Assembly (NCBI RefSeq): GCF_900461105.1
Contig: NZ_UFWZ01000001.1
Span: 1,364,001-1,428,000, forward strand
Origin: Clostridium putrefaciens
Lineage (GTDB): Bacteria > Bacillota > Clostridia > Clostridiales > Clostridiaceae
Reading direction: 5' to 3'
Length of the DNA: 64,000 bases
The first letter of the stretch is position 1; every line of letters starts with the position of its first letter. Positions 56,877-64,000 of this stretch are shown here, in pieces. The position numbers and the translations under genes are program-made. The notes below the pieces were generated by a model, which saw only the letters and a list, made by a program, of their open reading frames with translations, did not search any database and was not told the origin of the DNA.

Positions 56877-57653
56877 ATGGAGAAGGATATTAAGAAAAAA
56901 ATAATAAAGAAAGGGATGATTTCTTTGATTTTAGTAACAGTAGTAATTTTCACTTATATTACTTTAGGTAATGGAAACTCTTTAGTTAATTCAAAAGTGC
57001 AGAAAAAGGTACCTATATATTCTGTAGAAACCAGTGAGAAAAAGATTTCTTTCACCTTTGATATAAGCTGGGGGTTGGACAATGTTGAAGAAATACTAGA
57101 TATATTAGATGAATATAATGTAAAGGCCACATTTTTTGTTGTAGGTGGATGGATTGATTATGATTTAAAAAATGCAGAAATGGTGAAAGAAATACATAAA
57201 AGGGGTCATGAAATAGGAAATCATAGTAATATGCACCCAAATATGAGTAATATATCTAAAGATAGAATTATAAAAGAGTTAGAAGTTACTAGTGCTAAGA
57301 TAAAAAATATAACTAGTGAAGATGTAAAACTTTTTAGATGTCCTAGTGGAGCATATAATGACCTTTTAATTGATACAGCGGAAGGTCTTAATTATTATGT
57401 CATTCAGTGGGATGTAGATAGTATTGATTGGAAGTCAGAGGGGGCTGAGGTTGAATATAATAGGGTTATAGATAAAACTAAAGCTGGATCTATACTTTTA
57501 TTCCATAATGATGCAAAGTATACACCTAAGAATATTCCAAGGATTATCCAATATTTTAAATCTAAGGATTATGAAATAGTAAAGGTGGGTGACCTTATAT
57601 ATAGAGAAAATTATAAGATTGATAGTTTAGGAATTCAAAAACTAATGAATTAG
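56877..57653 (+). CDS. pdaB: PdaB-like sporulation polysaccharide deacetylase
   Basis: A NodB-type carbohydrate esterase, 258 residues, with an N-terminal membrane anchor (about 14-34). The NodB domain starts ISFTFDISWGLDNVEEIL; the FDISWG form, instead of the usual TFDDGP, is characteristic of B. subtilis PdaB. The metal histidines are in HEIGNHSNMHPNMS. RCPSGAYND and SILLFHNDAKYTPK complete the motifs. PdaB is needed for stable spore cortex. AGGAGG lies 7 bases before the ATG. I infer expression during sporulation but see no certain sporulation promoter. Confidence 0.85.
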   Translation: MEKDIKKKIIKKGMISLILVTVVIFTYITLGNGNSLVNSKVQKKVPIYSVETSEKKISFTFDISWGLDNVEEILDILDEYNVKATFFVVGGWIDYDLKNAEMVKEIHKRGHEIGNHSNMHPNMSNISKDRIIKELEVTSAKIKNITSEDVKLFRCPSGAYNDLLIDTAEGLNYYVIQWDVDSIDWKSEGAEVEYNRVIDKTKAGSILLFHNDAKYTPKNIPRIIQYFKSKDYEIVKVGDLIYRENYKIDSLGIQKLMN

Positions 57654-57791
57654 TAAAATAATTAAGAAAAAGATTTGAGTACATGTAATATAAATGAATG
57701 TGTATATTAAAGAAAATAGTAATAATTGTATGTGTTGTAGAATATTTTAGTTATATAAGATGATAAAAAACAAAGGGAGAGAGGGGCTAAT

Positions 57792-58457
57792 ATGGATAAT
57801 TTGATGTTGAACAATAAGATTTATTTAGAAGGAAAGATTATTTCGGATTTAGAGTTTAGTCATGAAATGTATGGAGAAGGGTTTTATATATTTTATTTAG
57901 AGTCTACAAGATTAAGTGAAGCTAGTGATGTTTTATCTATAACTATATCAGAAAGATTAATGGGTGGCATAAAGTTTGAAATTGGTGAGGAGGTAGCTTT
58001 AGAAGGACAATTAAGGTCTTATAATAAGTTTATAGATGGATGTAATAGACTTATATTGACGGTATTTGCAAGGAATATAGAGCCTTGTCTTGAGAAAAGC
58101 AAGAATCCTAATGAAATATTTCTAGATGGGTTTATATGTAAGGAACCCGTATATAGAACTACTCCTTTTGGTCGTGAGATAGCAGATATATTAATAGCTG
58201 TTAATAGGCCCTATAATAAATCTGACTATATACCAACAATAGCTTGGGGTAGGAATTCAAGATTTTGCCAAAGCTTGAGTGTTGGGGATAACATAAGGAT
58301 TTGGGGAAGACTTCAAAGTAGGGAATATCAAAAAAAAGTATCTGAAAATGAATATGTAAAGAAGGTAGCATATGAAGTATCAACATCTAAAATGGAGAAG
58401 GTCGTTAAAGAGGACTTGCCTGAAGATGAATCAAACCATGATGAAGAGGTAGTTTAA
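57792..58457 (+). CDS. Protein with two OB folds, single-stranded-DNA-binding-like
   Basis: A 221-residue protein with two SSB-like OB domains. The first (about 7-98) runs NKIYLEGKIISDLEFSHEMY to LTVFARNIEP. The second (about 105-195) runs NEIFLDGFICKEPVYRTTPF to YEVSTSKMEKV and contains the PTIAWGRNSRFCQ strand typical of SSB. The C-terminus is acidic (EDLPEDESNHDEEVV) but lacks the DIPF tip that recruits partners. Ordinary SSB has one OB fold, so this is a divergent paralogue. GGGAGAGAGGGG precedes the start. Confidence 0.75.
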   Translation: MDNLMLNNKIYLEGKIISDLEFSHEMYGEGFYIFYLESTRLSEASDVLSITISERLMGGIKFEIGEEVALEGQLRSYNKFIDGCNRLILTVFARNIEPCLEKSKNPNEIFLDGFICKEPVYRTTPFGREIADILIAVNRPYNKSDYIPTIAWGRNSRFCQSLSVGDNIRIWGRLQSREYQKKVSENEYVKKVAYEVSTSKMEKVVKEDLPEDESNHDEEVV

Positions 58458-58462
58458 AAAAA

Positions 58463-58507
58463 CACTGCTAGGGTAAACATATAAGAATTACCTTAGCAGT
58501 GATTTTT
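58463..58507. terminator. Bidirectional terminator between the OB-fold gene and dapH
   Basis: A 14-base stem with one G-U pair: arms 58463-58476 and 58488-58501. ATTTTT follows on the plus strand and a run of T on the minus strand. It separates two convergent genes. Confidence 0.85.
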
Positions 58508-58522
58508 ATTTATAAGTATTAA

Positions 58523-59230
58523 TTATTTACGAAGATCATCTAAAATCTTAGTCTTATCTTTAGTTTTGTCATCAACAACCTTTATAATTTTAGCAGGGGT
58601 TCCTGCAACAACTACATTTTCAGGAACATCTTCAACTACAACTGAACCGGCTGCAACTACAGATCCTTTACCTATTTTAACGCCCTCTAAAATAACAGCA
58701 TTTGCACCTATTAATACATTATCGCCAATTTCACAAGGGGTTTTACTTGGTGGCTCTAGGACACCTGCCACTATAGCTCCAGCTCCAAGATGGACCCTTT
58801 TACCAAGCTTTCCACGGGCTCCTACTACAGCGTTCATATCTACCATAGAACCTTCACCTATTTCTGCGCCTATGTTAATAATTGCGCCCATCATTATAAC
58901 TGAATTTTTGCCTATAGAAACTTTATCTCTTATAACTGCACCTGGTTCTATCCTTGCATCAACTTCTAAAAGGTTTATAAGAGGAATTGCAGAGTTTCTT
59001 CGGTCATTTTCCATTCTAAAGTGTTTAATTGTTTCTTTATTGTTTAATATGAAATTGGAAATCTCATCACTTTCACCAAAAAGTATATAAATTCCCTCGG
59101 AGCCATACCATTCTATAGTTTCAGGAAATATGCCAAGAATACCATTTACATAAGCCTTTACTGGTGTGGATTTTTTGGATTCCTTTATGTATCTTGCAAT
59201 TTCATAAGGGTCAGTTAAATCATAGTTCAT
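58523..59230 (-). CDS. dapH: 2,3,4,5-Tetrahydropyridine-2,6-dicarboxylate N-acetyltransferase
   Basis: DapH acetylates tetrahydrodipicolinate in the acetyl branch of the lysine/diaminopimelate pathway. The N-terminal domain starts [20 protein letters not shown], followed by left-handed beta-helix hexapeptide repeats: [61 protein letters not shown] and [20 protein letters not shown]. The 235-residue length matches the family. It acts as a trimer in the cytoplasm. It is divergent from a patA-like aminotransferase that likely performs the next step. Confidence 0.95.
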   Translation of the reverse strand: MNYDLTDPYEIARYIKESKKSTPVKAYVNGILGIFPETIEWYGSEGIYILFGESDEISNFILNNKETIKHFRMENDRRNSAIPLINLLEVDARIEPGAVIRDKVSIGKNSVIMMGAIINIGAEIGEGSMVDMNAVVGARGKLGKRVHLGAGAIVAGVLEPPSKTPCEIGDNVLIGANAVILEGVKIGKGSVVAAGSVVVEDVPENVVVAGTPAKIIKVVDDKTKDKTKILDDLRK

Positions 59231-59293
59231 ATAATTAAATCATCCTTTCAAACTTTGATGTATTTTTTTTCTTAATATAATATAATAGATTAT

Positions 59294-59318
59294 ATCATAT
59301 TATATCATATAATATGAT
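59294..59318. repeat. 25-base perfect dyad between dapH and patA-like genes
   Basis: Arms ATCATATTATAT (59294-59305) and ATATAATATGAT (59307-59318) are exact complements around a central C at 59306. On the plus strand TTGATG (59255-59260) and TATAAT boxes near 59276-59286 precede it, though the spacing is imperfect. The dyad sits where a repressor could control both divergent genes. AT-richness raises the chance of coincidence. Confidence 0.5.
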
Positions 59319-59347
59319 TATTATTCTAAGAAAAGAGGGCAATCTAC

Positions 59348-60487
59348 ATGAATGAAAACCTTAAAAATGTTGAAGTTTCAGGTATAAGGAAGTTTTTTGA
59401 TAAGGTAACGAAAGTTGAAGGGGCAATATCTTTAACATTAGGTCAACCTGACTTCACTGTACCAATACCTATAAAAGAAGGTATAATAAAAGCTTTAAAT
59501 GAGAATAAAACTACGTACACACCTAATAATGGAATTCCAGAACTTAGAGAAAAGATAAGTGAGTACTTATCTATAGTGAATATTCATTATAATAAAGAGG
59601 AAATTTGTGTAACAGCTGGAGGAAGCGAAGGGTTGTTTTGTATTTTTACAGCTATACTAAATAAGGGTGATAAAATACTTATACCATCTATAGCTTACCC
59701 TTCCTATGAAGCTATATCAAAGATATTAGGTGCGGAAGTTATCTATTACAATTTAAAAGAAGATTTATCTATAGATATAGAAGATATTAAAGAAAAAATA
59801 AAAAGGCATAAAATAAAGGCTATGGTTTTATCTTTTCCATCTAATCCAACGGGTACAGTTTTAAGTAAGAAAGATTTAAAAGAATTACATGATATATTAA
59901 AGCAAAGTTCCACTATAATAATTTCTGATGAAATATATAGTTCTATAAATTTTGAAGACAATTATTATTCTATATCTCAATATGAAGATATCTTGGATAG
60001 AGTTATTTTAATAAGTGGATTTTCTAAAATGTTTTCTATGACAGGCCTTAGAATAGGCTATGTATGCGCAAAAGAAAAATATATTAAAGAAATTACTAAG
60101 GTTCATCAATATAATGCATCTTCGGCACCCTCCATTGTACAATGGGGTGTATATGAGGGGTTTGAAGAGGGTATGGAGTATACAAAGATTATGAGAGATG
60201 AATTTAAAGAAAGATCTGAATATGTATATAATAGATTAATATCTATGGGGATTGAAACTAATCTACCAAAAGGAGCTTTTTATATATTTCCTTCAATAAA
60301 GAAATATGGATTAAGTAGTGAAGATTTTTGCTTAAGATTACTTGAAGAGGCAAAGGTGGCCTTGGTTCCAGGATCAGCATTTGGACCACTTGGAGAAGGC
60401 TATGCAAGAGTTTCGTTTTCCTATAGCATGGAGACCTTAAAAAGGTCTTTAGATTTAATAGAGGTATGGCTAAAAGATAATTTTTAA
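59348..60487 (+). CDS. patA: Aminotransferase, probable N-acetyl-LL-diaminopimelate aminotransferase (PatA-like)
   Basis: A class I PLP aminotransferase of 379 residues. Motifs are VEVSGIRKFFDKV near the start, ISLTLGQPDFTVP, YTPNNGIPELREKIS, FPSNPTGTVLS, ISDEIYSSINF and the PLP lysine in ISGFSKMFSMTGLRIGY. VHQYNASSAPSIVQW, PKGAFYIFPSIKKYGL and VALVPGSAFGPLGEGYARVSF closely follow B. subtilis PatA, the proposed DapX. Its divergent partner dapH makes the precursor. Aromatic or other amino acid specificity cannot be excluded from sequence. Confidence 0.85.
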   Translation: MNENLKNVEVSGIRKFFDKVTKVEGAISLTLGQPDFTVPIPIKEGIIKALNENKTTYTPNNGIPELREKISEYLSIVNIHYNKEEICVTAGGSEGLFCIFTAILNKGDKILIPSIAYPSYEAISKILGAEVIYYNLKEDLSIDIEDIKEKIKRHKIKAMVLSFPSNPTGTVLSKKDLKELHDILKQSSTIIISDEIYSSINFEDNYYSISQYEDILDRVILISGFSKMFSMTGLRIGYVCAKEKYIKEITKVHQYNASSAPSIVQWGVYEGFEEGMEYTKIMRDEFKERSEYVYNRLISMGIETNLPKGAFYIFPSIKKYGLSSEDFCLRLLEEAKVALVPGSAFGPLGEGYARVSFSYSMETLKRSLDLIEVWLKDNF

Positions 60488-60521
60488 AGATATTTAAAAG
60501 ATAGATAATTATAATAATGGT

Positions 60522-60567
60522 AATAACCTTGCTGTTTTAGAGCTAGTTTCTAGATAGTAAGGTTATT
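60522..60567 (+). terminator. Terminator after the patA-like gene
   Basis: Arms AATAACCTTGCT (60522-60533) and AGTAAGGTTATT (60556-60567) with one G-U pair. A small inner stem CTAG/CTAG lies in the loop, and TATTTTAT follows. Confidence 0.75.
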
Positions 60568-60689
60568 TATTTTATATCAATAAAATGTATATAAGTGTAC
60601 TTTTAGTGTTTATATAAAACAATATAGAATAATATTAAGATTAAGTGAGTATATAATTAAGACAATTTAAAAGTATAGGGTAAATATAA

Positions 60690-60718
60690 TTGACATAAAA
60701 AATGAGCTGTGGTAATAT
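60690..60718 (+). promoter_or_regulatory. Promoter of the opp operon
   Basis: TTGACA (60690-60695), 17 bases, TAATAT (60713-60718). The -35 is consensus, the -10 is 4 of 6. A leader of roughly 260 bases separates it from oppB. Confidence 0.65.
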
Positions 60719-60985
60719 TAGAAAAAATGAAGATATAGATTGAGAACAAATCAATTATCAGTAAATTAAATCAAGTCTATAGATTAAACTTATACTGTAG
60801 AGAATAATTAATACATTTCAAAATATAAGGGTACAATCCTTTATTCTAGGTGCACATCAATGAAAAGCCTAATATACTATTTAGGTATTTACTATATAAA
60901 ATTACTCAGAAGTCAAGGTTGAATATTGTGACAAATGATAGGGTGATCAACATTAAATTTAAGTTTAAAGAAGGGGGGAAATATC
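60719..60985 (+). other. Long 5' leader of the opp operon
   Basis: About 260 bases with no convincing gene. A GTG-started frame of 80 codons at 60850-61092 overlaps oppB and has no ribosome binding site, so I do not call it. No known riboswitch landmark is seen. The last bases hold the ribosome binding site AAGGGGGG of oppB. Confidence 0.5.
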
Positions 60986-61918
60986 TTGATAAAGTATATT
61001 TTAAAAAGGTTATTTGCAAGTATTATAACCATTTGGATTGTTATTACATTAACTTTCTTTTTAATGAGATTAATGCCAGGAGGACCCTTTGATGGAGAAA
61101 AAAAGGTGCCGCCGCAAATTAAAGCCAACTTAGAAGCAAAGTTTGGCATGGATAAGCCTCTTGGGACACAGTATGTAATATATATGAAAAATCTTTTAAA
61201 AGGAGATCTTGGTCCATCTATGAAATATGAAGGTAGAACCGTCAGATGGGTTATTGGTTATTCATTTCCAACCTCAGCTAAACTAGGTATTGTTGTAGTT
61301 ATAGTAGCTTTGGGTTTAGGGGTTTATATGGGGGTAATATCGGCTTTAAATCAAGGTAAGTGGCCAGATTATCTTTGTATGATTTTAGCTACTTTAGGTG
61401 TTACTGTACCAAGCTTTGTAATGGCAACATTGCTCATACTTGTGTTTTCAGTTAAATTAGGTATATTACCAGTAATAGGGTTTGGAAGTGCTAAAAATTA
61501 TATAATGCCCGTAATAGCACTAGGTGGATACTCTATAGCATTTATAGCAAGGCTTACAAGATCTAGACTAATAGAGGTAGTTCAGCAAGATTATGTGAGA
61601 ACAGCTAAAGCTAAAGGATTAAGTAGAAACACTGTTATATATAAGCATGCTTTAAGAAATTCATTAATACCTATTGTTACTTATTTAGGACCATTAGTTG
61701 CTGGAATACTTACAGGAAGTTTTGTAGTTGAAAGGATATTTGGTATACCGGGACTTGGTGGAGAATTCGTAAATTCCATTAATAATAGGGATTATACCAC
61801 TCTTTTAGGAGTTACAGTTTTTTATAGTGTTTTATTAGTTGTATGTAATTTTATTGTTGATATTTTATATGTAATTATAGATCCAAGGATTAAGCTTGAT
61901 AATTTAAAGGCTGAATAG
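60986..61918 (+). CDS. oppB: Oligopeptide ABC transporter permease OppB
   Basis: OppB is one of two membrane subunits of a peptide importer. The 310-residue protein has an N-terminal segment, ILKRLFASIITIWIVITLTFFLMRLMPGGPF, typical of OppB/DppB, and about six TM segments. The cytoplasmic coupling loop EVVQQDYVRTAKAKGLSRN (EAA motif) is followed by HALRNSLIPIVTYLGP. The TTG start at 60986 is behind AAGGGGGG. No substrate-binding protein gene (oppA) lies before it; it may follow oppF outside the window. Confidence 0.94.
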   Translation: MIKYILKRLFASIITIWIVITLTFFLMRLMPGGPFDGEKKVPPQIKANLEAKFGMDKPLGTQYVIYMKNLLKGDLGPSMKYEGRTVRWVIGYSFPTSAKLGIVVVIVALGLGVYMGVISALNQGKWPDYLCMILATLGVTVPSFVMATLLILVFSVKLGILPVIGFGSAKNYIMPVIALGGYSIAFIARLTRSRLIEVVQQDYVRTAKAKGLSRNTVIYKHALRNSLIPIVTYLGPLVAGILTGSFVVERIFGIPGLGGEFVNSINNRDYTTLLGVTVFYSVLLVVCNFIVDILYVIIDPRIKLDNLKAE

Positions 61919-61935
61919 TTTAGGGGGTGACTAAT

Positions 61936-62862
61936 ATGGAGATTAATGAAAAAATAGATATAGAGATGTTTAATAAGCTTTCTGAGGAAGAGAAGATAAA
62001 AGATGAGATAGTAAGGCCAAGTGTTACCTATTGGCAAGATGCGTGGAGAAGGCTAAAAGCAAATAAACTTGCAATAGTATCTTTAGGTTTTATTATAGTA
62101 ATTACACTAGGAGCAATTTTTGTACCTATGTTTTCTAAGCTTGATTATTTCAGTAATGATTTTAGTGTGGCTAATCAAAGGTCTAGTTCAATTCATTGGT
62201 TTGGAACAGATCAATTTGGAAGAGATTTATTTGTTAGAATTATGTATGGTGCTAGATATTCTTTGACTATAGCTTATGTAGCCTCTTTTCTTAATTTTGT
62301 TATAGGGGTTTTATACGGCGGTATTGCAGGATATGTAGGGGGAACTGTAGACAGTATAATGATGAGAATTGTAGACATTATATATTCTATACCTATGATG
62401 ATATATGTAATATTACTTATGGTTATTATTGGACCTGGTCTTAAAAGCATAATAGTAGCTCTTGCTATTTCATATTGGCTTTCAATGGCACGTATTGTAA
62501 GAGGGGAAATATTACAGCTTAAGGAGCAAGAATTTGTTCTTGCAGCTAGAGTTTTAGGAGCTAACGGTAAACGTATACTATTAAGACACCTAATACCTAA
62601 TAGTATGGGATCTATAATTGTAACTTTAACATTGTTAATTCCTTCAGCTATATTTACGGAGGCTTTTTTAAGCTTTGTGGGACTCGGAATTCCAGCACCA
62701 AAAGCATCTTGGGGAACTTTAACTTCTGAAGCACTTCAAGGATATACCATATATCCTTATCAGTTAATATTTCCGTCACTAGCCATCTGTTTTACTATAT
62801 TAGCTTTTAACCTTTTAGGAGATGGACTTAGAGATGCTTTGGATCCAAAATTAAGAAAATAA
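61936..62862 (+). CDS. oppC: Oligopeptide ABC transporter permease OppC
   Basis: OppC is the second permease subunit. The 308-residue protein has a cytoplasmic N-terminus with RPSVTYWQDAWRRLKANKLA and TM1 after it. HWFGTDQFGRDLFVRIMYGARYSL is the conserved OppC periplasmic signature. The EAA loop is LKEQEFVLAARVLGANGKRILLRHLIPNSM. A GTG at 61927 is in frame but lies in the GGGGGTG ribosome binding site, so ATG 61936 is preferred. Confidence 0.94.
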   Translation: MEINEKIDIEMFNKLSEEEKIKDEIVRPSVTYWQDAWRRLKANKLAIVSLGFIIVITLGAIFVPMFSKLDYFSNDFSVANQRSSSIHWFGTDQFGRDLFVRIMYGARYSLTIAYVASFLNFVIGVLYGGIAGYVGGTVDSIMMRIVDIIYSIPMMIYVILLMVIIGPGLKSIIVALAISYWLSMARIVRGEILQLKEQEFVLAARVLGANGKRILLRHLIPNSMGSIIVTLTLLIPSAIFTEAFLSFVGLGIPAPKASWGTLTSEALQGYTIYPYQLIFPSLAICFTILAFNLLGDGLRDALDPKLRK

Positions 62863-62885
62863 GCTGATTAAGGGGTGATATATAT

Positions 62886-63905
62886 ATGGAAAACTTATTA
62901 GAAATAAGAGACTTGAAAACTAGCTTTTTCACCCACGTGGGCGAGGTTAAAGCTGTAGGAGGCATATCTTTTAGTTTGAAAAAGGGTCAGGCAGTAGGTA
63001 TAGTAGGGGAATCTGGTAGTGGAAAAAGTGTAAGTATGATGTCCTTAATGAGACTTTTATCTGATAATGGAAAGATTATAAATGGTGAAATAATATTTGA
63101 TAATAAAGATTTGATAAAACTAAGAGAAAAGGATATGGAAAAGATAAGAGGAAATGATATAGGTATGATATTTCAAGATCCAATGACTTCCTTAAACCCT
63201 GTTTATACCATAGGAAAACAGGTAATTGAACCTTTGATGAAGCATAAATCAGTAACTAAAAGTGAAGCTTACAATATTGCATTAAAGATGTTATCAATTG
63301 TTGGAATACCAAGTCCTGAAAAAAGAATGACTCAGTATCCTCACGAGTTTTCAGGTGGAATGAGACAAAGAGTTATGATAGCTATGGCTATGGTGTGTGA
63401 TCCAAAGTTACTGATTGCAGACGAACCTACAACAGCTCTTGATGTAACTATACAAGCTCAAATACTTGAACTTATGAAAGATCTTAAAGAAAAGATTAAT
63501 ACATCAATTATATTAATAACTCATGACCTTGGAGTAGTTGCTGATGTGTGTGATGATATAAATGTAATGTATGGAGGGCTTATCATTGAAAAGGGCAGTA
63601 AAGAGGATATCTTTTATCATCCAAAACATCCGTATACTTGGGGATTGCTTAGAAGTATTCCAAATCCTAAAGCACAGTTAAAAGAAAGGTTAAAGCCTAT
63701 TGATGGCCAACCACCGGATTTATTGAAACCTCCTTTAGGGTGTCCTTTTGCTCCACGATGCGAATATGCCATGAAAATATGTTTAGCTAAAAGGCCACCA
63801 TTTTTTAATATTAGCCACTATCATACTTCGGCTTGTTGGTTAAATCATCCAAACGCTATTAAAGTAATGGCACCAATTGGTGGGGAGGCGATTAAAAATG
63901 TCTGA
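62886..63905 (+). CDS. oppD: Oligopeptide ABC transporter ATP-binding protein OppD
   Basis: OppD is one of two nucleotide-binding subunits. The 339-residue protein has Walker A in GIVGESGSGKSVSMMSLM, Q-loop MIFQDPMTSLNPVYTIG, signature FSGGMRQRVMIAMAM, Walker B LLIADEPTTALDVTIQAQ and the H-loop LITHDLGVV. The C-terminal oligopeptide-transporter extension has cysteines in CPFAPRCEYAMKICLAKRP and later SACW. GGGGTG precedes the ATG. It overlaps the next gene by 8 bases. Confidence 0.95.
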   Translation: MENLLEIRDLKTSFFTHVGEVKAVGGISFSLKKGQAVGIVGESGSGKSVSMMSLMRLLSDNGKIINGEIIFDNKDLIKLREKDMEKIRGNDIGMIFQDPMTSLNPVYTIGKQVIEPLMKHKSVTKSEAYNIALKMLSIVGIPSPEKRMTQYPHEFSGGMRQRVMIAMAMVCDPKLLIADEPTTALDVTIQAQILELMKDLKEKINTSIILITHDLGVVADVCDDINVMYGGLIIEKGSKEDIFYHPKHPYTWGLLRSIPNPKAQLKERLKPIDGQPPDLLKPPLGCPFAPRCEYAMKICLAKRPPFFNISHYHTSACWLNHPNAIKVMAPIGGEAIKNV

Positions 63906-64000
63906 GAAAAAGGAAGTCTTATTAGAAGTAAATAATCTAACTAAATTCTTCCACGTTAACAAAGGGAGTTTTTTAGGTAGTAAAAGTTATGTTAAGGCTG
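63898..64000 (+). CDS. oppF: Oligopeptide ABC transporter ATP-binding protein OppF, N-terminal fragment (cut by window edge)
   Basis: The ATG at 63898 lies 8 bases inside oppD, behind GGGGAGG. The visible 34 codons read SEKKEVLLEVNNLTKFFHV followed by NKGSFLGSKSYVKA, the usual start of OppF just before its Walker A region. The ATP-binding motifs lie outside the window, so the call rests on this segment and its place in the operon. Confidence 0.85.
   Translation, partial: MSEKKEVLLEVNNLTKFFHVNKGSFLGSKSYVKA

Noticed and set aside
58566-59090. 174-codon open frame on the plus strand opposite dapH
   Set aside because: It is the antisense shadow of a hexapeptide-repeat gene: low-complexity composition, no ribosome binding site, and dapH itself is certain.
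60534-60545. GTTTTAGAGCTA matches the start of the S. pyogenes Cas9 crRNA repeat/guide scaffold
   Set aside because: Only 12 bases agree. There is a single copy, no spacers or cas genes, and it lies in the loop of an ordinary terminator after the patA-like gene. It is coincidence.
60850-61092. 80-codon GTG-started frame in the opp leader
   Set aside because: It overlaps oppB by over 100 bases in another frame, has no ribosome binding site and shows no domain.

Overview
The window is low-GC, gene-dense DNA with long co-directional operons, strong GGAGG-type ribosome binding sites and several TTG/GTG starts. Gene content (long-form PurL, anaerobic cobalamin pathway, reverse rubrerythrin, DapH-type lysine synthesis, PdaB-like sporulation deacetylase, acyl-CoA dehydratase activase, T-box valS) points to an anaerobic spore-forming Firmicute, most likely Clostridium sensu stricto. 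I cannot name a species from sequence alone.

Layout. (1) 1-9483: de novo purine operon purL(partial)-E-C-F-M-N-H-D, closed by a bidirectional terminator shared with convergent mscL (9572-9979, minus). (2) 10145-30784: a promoter, a cobalamin riboswitch with intrinsic terminator, then about 21 collinear genes. They run from glutamyl-tRNA reductase through uroporphyrinogen III, sirohydrochlorin and the whole anaerobic corrin ring pathway, plus the aminopropanol-phosphate arm (threonine kinase, CobD, CbiB). (3) 30825-32826: a second cobalamin riboswitch controlling cbiM-cbiN-cbiQ cobalt uptake; no cbiO ATPase follows. (4) 32837-34240: a YmfI-like short-chain dehydrogenase and a small unknown helical protein. 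(5) 34273-37193, minus: reverse rubrerythrin and an OmpR/EnvZ-type two-component system. (6) 37323-39834: cobT-cobU-cobS, nucleotide loop assembly, with no riboswitch seen.

(7) 39910-45955: a MocR-type regulator, a methyltransferase, an M16 peptidase, RecX, a membrane transglutaminase-like protein and a TPR protein. (8) 46157-50537: a 1427-residue acyl-CoA dehydratase activase-like protein. (9) 50541-55114: T-box controlled valS, then folC. (10) 55190-58507: a cytosolic beta-propeller protein, a DUF4364-like protein, a PdaB-like deacetylase and a protein with two OB folds resembling SSB. (11) 58523-60567: divergent dapH and a patA-like aminotransferase, probably consecutive lysine/DAP steps. 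(12) 60690-64000: start of an oligopeptide ABC transporter operon, oppB-C-D-F (oppF cut by the window edge).

How it works together: sections 2, 3 and 6 give almost all of adenosylcobalamin synthesis from glutamyl-tRNA and cobalt. Missing here are the corrinoid adenosyltransferase, lower-base synthesis, the CobC phosphatase and CbiO. I found no CRISPR array, insertion sequence, prophage, rRNA or tRNA gene. I did not find a clearly new system. The best leads are the regulatory DNA around the MocR gene, the palindrome at the rubrerythrin start site, the 158-residue possible degenerate ferritin-like protein, the propeller gene with its repeated upstream motif, and the orphan activase.
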